Below, one piece after another: positions 1 through 7,729 of a stretch of DNA of 41,840 nt. Origin of the DNA: Streptomyces sp. SID14436 (GTDB taxonomy: Bacteria > Actinomycetota > Actinomycetes > Streptomycetales > Streptomycetaceae); contig NZ_JAAGMD010000584.1 of assembly GCF_010548465.1 (NCBI RefSeq), positions 1-41,840 on the forward strand. The letters are read 5' to 3'. The notes beneath the pieces were generated by a model that did no database searches, was not told the origin of the DNA, and saw only the letters and a list, made by a program, of their open reading frames with translations. The position numbers and the translations under genes were made by a program. Position 1 is the first letter of the stretch, and each line of letters opens with the position of its first letter.

Positions 1-27
1 GGGGCCGAGGCGGCGTCGGCCGGGGCG

Positions 28-663
28 GTGACGGCCGAGGGCGGGCAGGCGGCGCCCCAGGAGCGGCCCCGCCGCCGTCAGGCGCGCGGCGAGCGGCGGA
101 TCGCCCAGTTGCTCGAGGCCGCCGCGTCCGTCTTCACCACCACCGGCTACACCGCCGCCAGCACCAACGCCATCGCCCGCGAGGCCGGGGTCTCACCGGG
201 GACGCTCTACCAGTTCTTCCCGAACAAGGAAGCGATCGCGATCGAGCTGGGCAGCCGCCTGATGCACGAGATGCGGGAGACCTACGGCGAGGTGCTGGCC
301 CCCGTCGACCCGGCCACCCCGCTGGAGCAGGTGGTCGGCGCGGCCGTGGACCGGTTCATCGACTTCAACTGCCGCCACCCCGTCTTCTTCGCCCTCATGC
401 ACGGCCCGGACATCCCCGGCCGTATCGCCGAGGAGCACGACGCGCTGCACGCCACCCTGGTCACCCGCGTGGAGTCGATGCTCACGCCGCTGCTGCCGGA
501 CACGCCCGCCCCCGAGGTGAGCCGCACCGCCCAGATGTGCGTGGGCCTGTACAAGGCCGGCCTGGAACTCGTCCTGGCCCACGAGGGCGCCGAGCGCGAG
601 GCGTATGTCCGGGAACTGAAGAACGTCCTGCACCGCTACCTCGACCCCCTGGTCGTGGATTAG
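28..663 (+). CDS. TetR-family transcriptional regulator
   Basis: The product is a 211-residue one-domain repressor. The N-terminal helix-turn-helix is clear (about residues 24-70: ERRIAQLLEAAASVF, then TGYTAASTNAIAREAGVSPGTLYQFFPNKEAI cut here into its TetR signature elements AREAGVS and LYQFF). The remainder is an alpha-helical ligand/dimerisation domain with no recognisable ligand signature. The GTG at 28 is only the first start visible: the frame is open to base 1 and no convincing ribosome site precedes it, so the true start may lie outside the window. A CsoR-like palindrome begins one base after its stop codon, immediately before a copper chaperone, but whether this TetR protein has anything to do with metal response is not shown. 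Confidence 0.85.
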   Translation: MTAEGGQAAPQERPRRRQARGERRIAQLLEAAASVFTTTGYTAASTNAIAREAGVSPGTLYQFFPNKEAIAIELGSRLMHEMRETYGEVLAPVDPATPLEQVVGAAVDRFIDFNCRHPVFFALMHGPDIPGRIAEEHDALHATLVTRVESMLTPLLPDTPAPEVSRTAQMCVGLYKAGLELVLAHEGAEREAYVRELKNVLHRYLDPLVVD

Positions 664-678
664 TACCCCCGGGGGGTA
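664..678. promoter_or_regulatory. CsoR-like copper operator palindrome
   Basis: The sequence reads TACCCCCGGGGGGTA, a C-tract/G-tract inverted repeat flanked by TA. It matches the known shape of actinobacterial CsoR operators and sits about 65 bases upstream of the copper chaperone start. It directly abuts the stop codon of the TetR gene. The family assignment of the site is inference from its shape and context; the CsoR gene itself is not in this window. Confidence 0.6.
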
Positions 679-743
679 TAAGGTGGAGTGACGGGGTCCT
701 CCCGTGGGCCCCGCCGACCCCGTACGCCCCGAGGAGTAACGAC

Positions 744-983
744 ATGAGCACCCAGGCCGACACCCAGGGTTCCGTCACCGCCGTCTACAAGGTGAGCGGC
801 ATGAGCTGCGGACACTGCGAGGGCGCCGTCTCCGGCGAGATCTCGAAGATCGCCGGCGTCGGCTCGGTGCAGGCGAGCGCCGCCACCGGCGAGGTCACCG
901 TCACCTCCGCCGCCCCGCTCGACGAGGAAGCGGTGCGCGCGGCCGTCGACGAGGCGGGCTTCGAGCTGGCCGGTTCCGCCTGA
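744..983 (+). CDS. copZ: CopZ-like heavy-metal-binding chaperone (HMA domain)
   Basis: This 79-residue protein is a single heavy-metal-associated domain. The metal site is GMSCGHC at about residues 19-25, the GMxCxxC motif that binds Cu(I) and passes it to a P-type ATPase such as CopA. Length and fold pattern (YKVSGMSC..., VTVTSA..., EEAVRAAVDEAGFEL) fit cytoplasmic CopZ proteins. The ATG at 744 is chosen because GAGGAG (731-736) precedes it at good spacing; an upstream in-frame extension is overlapped by the TetR gene. No copA follows: the next 735 bases hold no recognised gene, so the chaperone is an orphan here. It is probably controlled by the palindrome at 664-678 and induced by copper. 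Confidence 0.9.
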   Translation: MSTQADTQGSVTAVYKVSGMSCGHCEGAVSGEISKIAGVGSVQASAATGEVTVTSAAPLDEEAVRAAVDEAGFELAGSA

Positions 984-1653
984 TCCAGATTCCATTGAGA
1001 TCTCAAGTGCGGATACTCGGCAGTACCCCTGGAGTCCGGTAGGACCTTTCACATAAGCTCTTCACAAGGCTCGCGCATCATCCTTACGCTCGAGCCGCGC
1101 CAGCACCAACCGGTCTCCTGCGCACCTAACGGACATATGCAAGAGACGCAGATCACAGTGATGTGAACGTAACCATCGAAGGGGTTCGAAGGTCTAAGTT
1201 GGCGATGTCAGGCAGCGTCTTGGGGGGCGCCTCCTGACATCTGGGGATGTCTTGGGGGACGTTCCCAGAAGTAGGGATACCTCCCTGCTCGCACCTAGTG
1301 GAGAGCTCGGAGAGCGTTGCCGGGGCACGTACACGGGGAGCTTTGAGCGGCCCTCCCGACCGTGCGTTGTCCCGGCAGACCGCACACCGCATGAGTGCGG
1401 CGGGTTCGCTCGCCGCACTCGCACAGCGATTCAGGCGCTGTCCTCACAGACGCCCGGCCGGATCCCGTGGGGGGAATCCGCACCGGGACATGGGAAGGCG
1501 CCCTGGTTCGTCGGCCCGTGGGGGGACTGGCGCCAGGGCGCCTTCTCCCATGCCCGCACAGTGCCGGAGGCAGCACGTGGCGGCGCACAGGTCCTAGCCG
1601 TGCCGCACGATTCCGGGGGCGCCGCACAGCCCTAGCCGCACAGCCCACATGGT
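984..1653. other. gene-poor, hairpin-rich intergenic region, possible structured RNA
   Basis: No open frame here has convincing Streptomyces coding character. The left part (about 990-1200) is markedly less G+C-rich than its surroundings, as promoters are. From 1204 three perfect or near-perfect inverted repeats follow: 1204-1212/1233-1241 (9 bp), 1393-1402/1411-1420 (10 bp) and 1489-1506/1533-1552 (18 bp with a 2-base bulge), then the terminator-like stem at 1654-1690. A short frame starting with GTG at 1163 and ending TGA at 1235 (24 codons) crosses the first hairpin and could be a leader peptide. A plus-strand non-coding RNA or leader ending at 1552 is a reasonable guess; it is not proved by sequence alone. 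Confidence 0.4.
1489..1552 (+). terminator. long stem-loop, probable terminator or RNA 3' end
   Basis: The arm 1489-1506 pairs with 1533-1552 over 18 base pairs, interrupted only by a two-base bulge on the 3' side, around a 26-base loop. It lies in the gene-poor region between the copper chaperone and citrate synthase. No U-tract follows, which is normal for Streptomyces terminators. Confidence 0.5.
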
Positions 1654-1690
1654 CCGGGCCCCGTACACGGTCGACGTGTACGGGGCCCGG
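1654..1690. terminator. terminator downstream of citrate synthase
   Basis: The arms 1654-1669 and 1675-1690 are perfectly complementary over 16 bp with a 5-base loop. The stem lies 28 bases beyond the citrate synthase stop codon on the minus strand and could also stop plus-strand transcripts from the region to its left. Confidence 0.75.
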
Positions 1691-1718
1691 CGTCTGCGGT
1701 GCGGCGGGGAGGCGCGGG

Positions 1719-3008
1719 TCAGCGCTCCTCGACCGGCACGAAGTCCCGCTCCACCACGCCGGTGTAGATCTGGCGCGGACGGCCGATGCGGGAACCCGGC
1801 TCCTTGATCATCTCGTGCCACTGGGCGATCCAGCCCGGCAGGCGGCCGAGGGCGAAGAGCACCGTGAACATCTCGCTCGGGAAGCCCATGGCCCGGTAGA
1901 TCAGGCCGGTGTAGAAGTCCACGTTCGGGTAGAGGCTGCGCGAGACGAAGTAGTCGTCGGAGAGCGCGTGCTCCTCCAGCTTCAGCGCGATGTCCAGCAG
2001 CTCGTCGGACTTGCCGAGAGCGGACAGGACGTCGTGCGCGGCAGCCTTGATGATCTTGGCGCGGGGGTCGAAGTTCTTGTAGACCCGGTGGCCGAAGCCC
2101 ATCAGGCGGACGCCGTCCTCCTTGTTCTTCACCTTGCGGATGAAGGAGTCGACGTCGCCGCCCGCGTCGCGGATGCCCTCCAGCATCTCCAGCACCGACT
2201 GGTTGGCACCGCCGTGCAGCGGGCCCCAGAGGGCGGAGATGCCCGCGGAGATCGAGGCGAACATGTTCGCCTGCGAGGAGCCCACCAGGCGCACGGTGGA
2301 GGTGGAGCAGTTCTGCTCGTGGTCCGCGTGCAGGATGAGCAGCTTGTCGAGGGCGGACACCACGACCGGGTCGAGCTCGTAGTCCTGGGCGGGGACCGAG
2401 AAGGTCATGCGCAGGAAGTTCTCGACGTAGTTCAGGTCGTTGCGCGGGAAGACGAACGGGTGGCCGACCGACTTCTTGTAGGCGCAGGCGGCGATCGTCG
2501 GCAGCTTGGCGAGCAGGCGGATGGTGGAGAGGTTGCGCTGCTGCTCGTCGAAGGGGTTGTGGCTGTCCTGGTAGAACGTGGACAGCGCCGAGACGACCGA
2601 CGACAGCATGGCCATCGGGTGGGCGTCGCGCGGGAAGCCCTTGTAGAAGTTCTTGACGTCCTCGTGCAGCAGGGTGTGCTGCGTGATGTTGTGCTGGAAC
2701 GTGTGGAGCTCGTCGACGGTCGGCAGCTCGCCATTGATCAGCAGGTAGGCGACCTCCAGGAAGGTGGAGCGCTCCGCCAGCTGCTCGATGGGGTAGCCGC
2801 GGTACCGGAGGATGCCGGCCTCGCCGTCCAGATAGGTGATCCCGGATTTGTACGCGGCGGTGTTGCCGTAGCCGCTGTCCAGCGTCACCAGTCCGGTCTG
2901 GGCGCGGAGCTTTCCGATGTCGAAGCCCTTGTCACCGACAGTGCTGTCGATCACCGGGTAGGTGTACTCGCTGCCGTCGTACCGCAGTACTACAGAGTTG
3001 TCGCTCAC
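1719..3008 (-). CDS. citA: citrate synthase
   Basis: The 429-residue enzyme condenses oxaloacetate with acetyl-CoA to citrate, the entry step of the TCA cycle, in the cytoplasm. The catalytic residues are visible: His265 in GPLHGG, His307 in GFGHRVYKNFDPR and the late Asp364 in NVDFYTG; the HADHEQNCSTSTVR segment is also typical. The length fits the bacterial hexameric (GltA-like) class. The GTG at 3008 (VSDNSVVLRY) is preferred to an in-frame GTG four codons upstream at 3020 because GGGAAG lies 3-8 bases before it. It is a single gene: a strong terminator follows, and the helicase upstream on the same strand ends about 340 bases away behind its own hairpin. The intervening region carries two palindromes that may be operators. 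Confidence 0.97.
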   Translation of the reverse strand: MSDNSVVLRYDGSEYTYPVIDSTVGDKGFDIGKLRAQTGLVTLDSGYGNTAAYKSGITYLDGEAGILRYRGYPIEQLAERSTFLEVAYLLINGELPTVDELHTFQHNITQHTLLHEDVKNFYKGFPRDAHPMAMLSSVVSALSTFYQDSHNPFDEQQRNLSTIRLLAKLPTIAACAYKKSVGHPFVFPRNDLNYVENFLRMTFSVPAQDYELDPVVVSALDKLLILHADHEQNCSTSTVRLVGSSQANMFASISAGISALWGPLHGGANQSVLEMLEGIRDAGGDVDSFIRKVKNKEDGVRLMGFGHRVYKNFDPRAKIIKAAAHDVLSALGKSDELLDIALKLEEHALSDDYFVSRSLYPNVDFYTGLIYRAMGFPSEMFTVLFALGRLPGWIAQWHEMIKEPGSRIGRPRQIYTGVVERDFVPVEER

Positions 3009-3298
3009 GTCTTCCCTCACCGACGTTGTGCCTCATCTTCGAGGTGCCCTGACTGTCTCTACCATCCCCCACTTGGCCCAGGAGAGTGCACTCGGGGTCG
3101 ACCATCGGGCCTATTGACGGCACTCAGTGCCGCCAACTTGCCCATCCTGCCTCCTGAGTACCCCTTCCGGAAGTGCTCTGTGACCTTCACGACTCATTTG
3201 ATCGATCATTTTTCGCGGAGAGCCTCTCGCGGCCTCTCGCCGAGCCCGTTTCGTCGGCTTTGCCGACGTCCGGGAGGGACGCCGGTGGCACCCCGGCG
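3009..3298. promoter_or_regulatory. citA upstream region with palindromes
   Basis: This gap should hold the citA promoter (minus strand). It has three palindromes: GAGTGCACTC at 3084-3093, CGGCACT-C-AGTGCCG at 3118-3132, and TGATCGATCA at 3199-3208 within an unusually A/T-rich patch; a small 7-bp hairpin lies at 3252-3268. The first two share an AGTGC core. I could not match them to a named regulator with confidence. Confidence 0.4.
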
Positions 3299-3334
3299 GC
3301 GGGCACCTCGGCGGCGGGCCGTCGAGGTGCCCGC
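3299..3334 (-). terminator. terminator of the RecD2-like helicase gene
   Basis: The arms 3299-3310 and 3323-3334 are complementary over 12 bp with a 12-base loop, starting 12 bases beyond the helicase stop codon on the minus strand. The spacing and strength fit a rho-independent terminator without a U-tract. Confidence 0.65.
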
Positions 3335-3345
3335 GGCCCGCGGCC

Positions 3346-5616
3346 TCAGAGGACGGCCGGGCCGCGGGAGCCCGAGAGGCGGAAGTCGAGCGCCGTGCAG
3401 CGCCGGCCGGCCGAGACCGTGCGCACCGCCTGTCCGATCGCCTTGCGTGAGCCGACGAGGACCACGAGCCGCTTGGCGCGGGTGACCGCTGTGTACAGCA
3501 GATTGCGCTGGAGCATCATCCACGCCCCGGTGGTCACCGGGATGACGACCGCCGGGTACTCGCTGCCCTGGGAGCGGTGGATGGTCACCGCGTAGGCGTG
3601 GGCCAGCTCGTCCAGCTCGTCGAAGTCGTACGGCACCTCCTCGTCCTCGTCGGTCAGCACCGTCAGGCGCTGCTCGACCGGGTCGAGCGAGGTGACCACG
3701 CCCACGGTGCCGTTGAACACACCGTTGCTTCCCTTGTCGTAATTGTTGCGGATCTGGGTCACCTTGTCGCCGACCCGGAAGACCCGGCCGCCGAACCGCT
3801 TCTCCGGGACGTCGGGCCGGCCGGGGGTGACGACCTGCTGGAGCAGGCCGTTCAGCGTGCCCGCGCCAGCCGGGCCGCGGTGCATCGGGGCCAGGACCTG
3901 GACGTCCCGGCGCGGGTCGAGGCCGAAGCGCGCCGGGATGCGGCGGGCGGCGACGTCCACGGTGAGGCGGCCGGCCTCCTCGGTGTCGTCCTCGACGAAG
4001 AGGAAGAAGTCCTTCAGGCCGTCGGTGAGGGGGTGCTGCCCGGCGTTGATCCGGTGCGCGTTGGTGACCACGCCGGACTGCTGCGCCTGGCGGAAGACCC
4101 GGGTCAGCCGGACGGCCGGGACGGGGCCGCCCTCCGCGAGCAGATCCCGCAGCACCTCCCCCGCGCCGACGCTGGGCAGCTGGTCGACGTCCCCGACGAG
4201 GAGGAGGTGCGCACCCGGCGGCACCGCCTTGACCAGCTTGTTCGCCAGCAGCAGGTCCAGCATGGACGCCTCGTCGACGACCACCAGGTCGGCGTCCAGC
4301 GGGCGGTCCCGGTCGTAGGCCGCGTCGCCGCCCGGCTTCAGCTCCAGCAGGCGGTGCACGGTGGACGCCTCGGCGCCGGTCAGCTCCGACAGACGCTTGG
4401 CGGCCCGGCCGGTGGGCGCGGCGAGCACCACCTTGGCCTTCTTGGCGCGGGCCAGCTCCACGATCGACCGGACCGTGAAGGACTTGCCGCAGCCCGGGCC
4501 GCCCGTCAGCACGGCGACCTTCCGCGTCAGCGCCAGCCTGACGGCGGCCTCCTGCTCGGGGGCGAGATCGGTGCCGGTGCGGCCCTTCAGCCAGCCGAGC
4601 GCCTTGTCCCAGTCCACGTCGCGGAAGCCCGGCATGCGGTCCTCGTCGGTGCGGAGCAGGCGCAGCAGCTGGGCGGAGAGGGAGAGTTCGGCGCGGTGGA
4701 AGGGCACCAGGTAGACCGCGGTCACCGGCTCGCCGCCGTCCGGCCCGGGCACCTTCTCCCGCACCACCCCGGGGTCCTCGCCGTCCTCCGGCCCGGCGGC
4801 CAGCTCGGCCAGGCACTCGATGACCAGGCCCGTGTCCACCTGGAGCAGCTTCACCGCGTCGGCGATGAGCCTCTCCTCCGGGAGGTAGCAGTGGCCCTGG
4901 TCGGCGGACTGGGACAGGGCGTACTGCAGGCCCGCCTTCACCCGCTCCGGGCTGTCGTGCGGGATGCCGACGGACTGGGCGATCTTGTCGGCGGTGAGGA
5001 AGCCGATGCCCCAGACGTCGGCGGCCAGGCGGTACGGCTGGTTCTTCACCACGGAGATGGAGGCGTCGCCGTACTTCTTGTAGATGCGCACGGCGATCGA
5101 CGTCGACACCTCGACCGTCTGGAGGAAGAGCATGACCTCCTTGATCGCCTTCTGCTCCTCCCAGGCGTCGGCGATCTTCCTGGTCCGCTTCGGTCCGAGC
5201 CCCGGCACCTCGACGAGCCGCTTCGGCTCCTCCTCGATGATCCTCAGGGTGTCCAGCCCGAAGTGCTGCGTGATCCGGTCGGCGAACACCGGCCCGATGC
5301 CCTTGACCAGCCCCGAACCGAGATAGCGCCGGATGCCCTGCACGGTGGCCGGGAGCAGCGTCGTGTAGTTCTCCACGTGGAACTGCTTGCCGTACTGCGG
5401 GTGCGACCCCCAACGGCCCTCCATCCGCAGGGACTCCCCCACCTGGGCACCGAGCAGCGCCCCGACGACGGTGAGCAGATCCCCGGCACCCCGGCCGGTG
5501 TCGACGCGGGCGACGGTGTAGCCGTTCTCCTCGTTGGCGTAGGTGATGCGCTCCAGGACGCCTTCGAGAACGGCGAGGCGAGGCCCCCCGGAGGGCGCCG
5601 CGGACTGGTTGGACAT
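3346..5616 (-). CDS. recD2: RecD2-like superfamily 1 ATP-dependent DNA helicase
   Basis: The product has 756 residues. Tandem helix-hairpin-helix elements in the N-terminal part (VPGLGPKRTRKIADAW at 137-152, VWGIGFLTADKIA near 201) are typical of RecD2, the RecD form found in bacteria without the gene being part of RecBCD. The helicase core shows Walker A GGPGCGKS at 372-379, Walker B VVVDEAS at 445-451, GDVDQLPSVGAGEVL (motif III) at 475-489, TIHRSQGSEYP and LYTAVTRAKRL near the C-terminus. It should be a 5'-3' helicase acting in DNA repair. No recB or recC neighbours are present. The ATG at 5616 has no strong ribosome site. A strong hairpin lies 32-72 bases upstream of the start. Confidence 0.92.
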   Translation of the reverse strand: MSNQSAAPSGGPRLAVLEGVLERITYANEENGYTVARVDTGRGAGDLLTVVGALLGAQVGESLRMEGRWGSHPQYGKQFHVENYTTLLPATVQGIRRYLGSGLVKGIGPVFADRITQHFGLDTLRIIEEEPKRLVEVPGLGPKRTRKIADAWEEQKAIKEVMLFLQTVEVSTSIAVRIYKKYGDASISVVKNQPYRLAADVWGIGFLTADKIAQSVGIPHDSPERVKAGLQYALSQSADQGHCYLPEERLIADAVKLLQVDTGLVIECLAELAAGPEDGEDPGVVREKVPGPDGGEPVTAVYLVPFHRAELSLSAQLLRLLRTDEDRMPGFRDVDWDKALGWLKGRTGTDLAPEQEAAVRLALTRKVAVLTGGPGCGKSFTVRSIVELARAKKAKVVLAAPTGRAAKRLSELTGAEASTVHRLLELKPGGDAAYDRDRPLDADLVVVDEASMLDLLLANKLVKAVPPGAHLLLVGDVDQLPSVGAGEVLRDLLAEGGPVPAVRLTRVFRQAQQSGVVTNAHRINAGQHPLTDGLKDFFLFVEDDTEEAGRLTVDVAARRIPARFGLDPRRDVQVLAPMHRGPAGAGTLNGLLQQVVTPGRPDVPEKRFGGRVFRVGDKVTQIRNNYDKGSNGVFNGTVGVVTSLDPVEQRLTVLTDEDEEVPYDFDELDELAHAYAVTIHRSQGSEYPAVVIPVTTGAWMMLQRNLLYTAVTRAKRLVVLVGSRKAIGQAVRTVSAGRRCTALDFRLSGSRGPAVL

Positions 5617-6055
5617 GATCCGACGGTACCGGTGGGGTGTGACAGGGGGCAGGGCCCCGAGCTCACGGGAGGCGCTCGGGGCCCTGCCGCGCCGCGGGGT
5701 GCGGGCCGTCGGTGAATGACCGGGGGCGGGGCGCTGTTACCCACTTTCGGGTGACGTCGCCGCGAGGGCCGGGGTGGCGTGGCGTGGCGCGATCGGGTTC
5801 GGGGCCGGTGCCCACAGGGCCCCGATGTCCCATTAGTCGTCAACCTGATGCATTTGCGCGGTAAATGGTTATTACAGGCGACATTCACAGCGATGTGGCC
5901 AGATCGTAACGACCCTTCACGCCTCCTCCACCGACCGGACTCGGGTGGGCAGGGTGTGCGTGGGCAGCCGACCGGCCGCCCTTCGCACCAGGCACAGCCC
6001 CCATCGCCGGCACGCCGGACCGGGCGGCTGCGCCCGCACCGAGCAGGGGGATCCT
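5617..6055. other. divergent intergenic region
   Basis: This region separates the minus-strand helicase from the plus-strand secreted protein and must hold both promoters. Apart from the hairpin at 5648-5688, a relatively A/T-rich stretch at about 5828-5910 stands out as the likely promoter area for the secreted protein. A plus-strand frame runs upstream of the secreted protein without break but lacks coding character, so I left it out. Confidence 0.4.
5648..5688. terminator. perfect 15-bp stem-loop upstream of the helicase gene
   Basis: The arms 5648-5662 and 5674-5688 are perfectly complementary with an 11-base loop. No gene ends here, so the stem would lie in the helicase leader (minus strand) or stop a transcript entering from either side. 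Its role as attenuator or insulator is undetermined. Confidence 0.4.
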
Positions 6056-6637
6056 ATGTCCAAGTCCACGTCAGTCAACGCTCGCCGCCTCACCGCCGCC
6101 GCGCTGAGCGTCGGTGCCCTGACGGCAGTCCTGACGGCGCCGGCCTCGGCGGCCGAGCACCGGCCGCACCGGCCGGCCGTGCAGATCACCGACGTGCAGT
6201 ACAACGCCCCGGGTCCCGACACCCGTGACAACCGCTCCGTGAACGGTGAGTGGGTGCGGATCACCAACACCACCCGCCACGCGGTCAACCTGAGGGGATG
6301 GACGCTGCGCAACGAGGCGGGCCAGCGCTACCGCTTCAACAACGTCCGCCTCGCCGGCCGCAGCTCCATCCACGTTCACACCGGCATCGGCCGCGACACC
6401 AGGACCCGGGTGTTCCAGGACCGCCGCAACCACATCTGGGACAACCGCTCCGACACGGCCACCCTGCGCAACGACCGCGGCCGCGTCGTCGACACCGAGT
6501 CGTGGGGGCGCGGCCGCTTCGACCGTGACGACCGCCGTGACGACCGCCGTGACGACCGCCGGGACGACCGCCGGGACGACCGCCGGGACGACCGCCGTGA
6601 CCGTGACGACCGCCGCGACAACCGCGGCCGCCGCTGA
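6056..6637 (+). CDS. secreted lamin-tail-domain (LTD) protein with Arg/Asp repeat tail
   Basis: The 193-residue protein begins with a Sec signal peptide (MSKSTSVNARRLTAAALSV..., cleavage after ...PASAA near residue 32). The mature part matches the LTD fold: VQITDVQYNAPG, GEWVRITNTTRHAVNLRGWTL, YRFNNVRLAGRSSIHVHTG, and DTATLRNDRGRVVDTES. LTD domains are Ig-like beta sandwiches found on secreted nucleases and surface proteins and are thought to mediate binding. The C-terminal 35 or so residues are a repeated DDRR/RDD pattern encoded by a 12-bp tandem repeat, giving a highly charged tail that may bind polyanions (inference). The ATG follows AGGGGG at suitable spacing. A 17-bp terminator follows. 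Transcription appears monocistronic. Confidence 0.85.
   Translation: MSKSTSVNARRLTAAALSVGALTAVLTAPASAAEHRPHRPAVQITDVQYNAPGPDTRDNRSVNGEWVRITNTTRHAVNLRGWTLRNEAGQRYRFNNVRLAGRSSIHVHTGIGRDTRTRVFQDRRNHIWDNRSDTATLRNDRGRVVDTESWGRGRFDRDDRRDDRRDDRRDDRRDDRRDDRRDRDDRRDNRGRR
6527..6620 (+). repeat. 12-bp tandem repeat encoding DRRD/DDRR units
   Basis: The unit is close to CGTGACGACCGC / CGGGACGACCGC and occurs about seven times in frame at the 3' end of the LTD gene. Copies differ only at wobble positions (CGT versus CGG), so recent unequal exchange is likely and copy number may vary between strains. Confidence 0.8.
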
Positions 6638-6700
6638 CCCGGGGTGCTGAGGCCGCCGGACGCCCACGTCATCGGCAGCCTCGGCACTCCTGGAGACGAC

Positions 6701-6739
6701 CGCGTGTGCCGGGCAGCCCTGCGCTGCCCGGCACACGCG
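6701..6739 (+). terminator. terminator of the LTD protein gene
   Basis: The arms 6701-6717 and 6723-6739 are perfectly complementary over 17 bp with a 5-base loop, 63 bases after the stop codon. The converging acetyltransferase gene ends at 6891, so the stem could serve both directions. Confidence 0.75.
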
Positions 6740-6890
6740 CGTGTACGCGGCCCGAAGCGGCCACCGGACCCGGCTGGCCCTCGCGACAGGGCTGTGCAGC
6801 ATCGCCCCGGGGCTTTAACGCGTCCGCGCCGGCTCCTTCAGTTCAGTTCCCCACCGGGTCCTACGGCTCCTTCGTCAGGCTGCTGAGACG

Positions 6891-7433
6891 TCACCACGTC
6901 CGGTGCACGGTCGCCTTGCCCCCGGTCACCAGGCTTGCCGGCGGAACGTCGTCGGCGACGACCGCACCGGCGGCGATCACGGCGTCCCGGCCGATGCTGA
7001 CGCCGGGCAGGATCGTGGCACCGGCGCCGATCCACACGTTCTCCGCCACGTCGATGGGTGCGCCGGTGAGGTACAGCCGCCGCTCCTCGGGATCGACCGG
7101 GTGGCCGCTGGTGATGAACGTGACCTTCGGGCCGATCATCACGCGCTCGCCGAGCCGGATACCGGCGTAGTCCAGGAACGTGCAGTTCTGGTTGATGAAG
7201 ACACGCTCGGCGAGGTCGAGGTTCAGGCCGTGGTCCGTGTAGAAGGGCGGGTAGATGGTGACCCCCGGCGGCAGCGGCTTGCCGAGGATCCGCTCGAACA
7301 GTTCCGCCTTGCCCGCCTCGTCCTCGAAGGGCAGCACGTTCAGGCGGGAGGTCAGCTCGGTGACCCGCAGGACCCTCTCGGCCATGGCCTGGAACTCGGC
7401 ACTGTGAATGCGCATGAGACGGTCACTGGACAT
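6891..7433 (-). CDS. maltose/galactoside O-acetyltransferase-like (left-handed beta-helix)
   Basis: This 180-residue protein belongs to the Maa/NodL/LacA group, which transfers acetyl from acetyl-CoA to sugars. The Maa N-terminal region (MSSDRLMRIHSAEFQAMAERVLRVTELTSRLN, here split in the text) is followed by hexapeptide repeats: VFINQNCTFLDYAGIRLG, VMIGPKVTFITSGHPVDPEERR (with the catalytic His of the GHP motif), VWIGAGATILPGVSIG and DAVIAAGAVVADDVP. The ATG at 7433 is preferred to an upstream in-frame ATG because GGAAAG lies before it and the extra residues are not conserved in character. The natural acceptor sugar cannot be read from the sequence. Confidence 0.88.
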   Translation of the reverse strand: MSSDRLMRIHSAEFQAMAERVLRVTELTSRLNVLPFEDEAGKAELFERILGKPLPPGVTIYPPFYTDHGLNLDLAERVFINQNCTFLDYAGIRLGERVMIGPKVTFITSGHPVDPEERRLYLTGAPIDVAENVWIGAGATILPGVSIGRDAVIAAGAVVADDVPPASLVTGGKATVHRTW

Positions 7434-7525
7434 GCCGCGATTCTTTCCGCGCACCGGTGGAGGGGCAAGACGCACCGGCCGGGAGGACGGCTCACGTCAG
7501 TGGTCAGGGGCGGGAGCGGTGTGCG

Positions 7526-7723
7526 TCACGATCCGCGCGTCGGCCTCTTCAGCTCCTCGACGAACACCGCGAAGGCGGAGACGGTAAGCGTGAGGGTGGC
7601 CCGGGTGGGGGCCTTGGAGTCGCGGACGGATATGCGGGTGGGTGCGTTTGCGATCTCGACGCAGTTGTTGCCGTCGCCGCCGCCGGAGTAGGACGACCTG
7701 CGCCAGTTGTCAGGGGTGGACAC
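7526..7723 (-). CDS. DUF397 protein
   Basis: A 65-residue DUF397 protein with the family hallmarks: WRRSSYSGGGDGNNCVEIA, ISVRDSK and a hydrophobic C-terminal segment ending AFAVFVEELK. DUF397 genes in actinobacteria almost always sit beside an XRE-DUF5753 regulator, as here (6 bases from the upstream gene's stop), and the pair is often described as regulatory or toxin-antitoxin-like. It starts with GTG at 7723. The role of the protein, as partner or antagonist of the upstream regulator, is inferred from family context only. Confidence 0.9.
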   Translation of the reverse strand: MSTPDNWRRSSYSGGGDGNNCVEIANAPTRISVRDSKAPTRATLTLTVSAFAVFVEELKRPTRGS

Positions 7724-7729
7724 GGAGCC

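Noticed and set aside
1158..1173. A GTGAT-N6-GTAAC element resembling an AfsQ1 direct repeat
   Set aside because: One base off the GTNAC consensus, over 1800 bases from the citA start and on the wrong side of the gene, so no link could be made.
1395..3485. A plus-strand frame of 696 codons across the terminator and citA
   Set aside because: It covers citA in antisense and runs through a terminator; the sequence has no domain.
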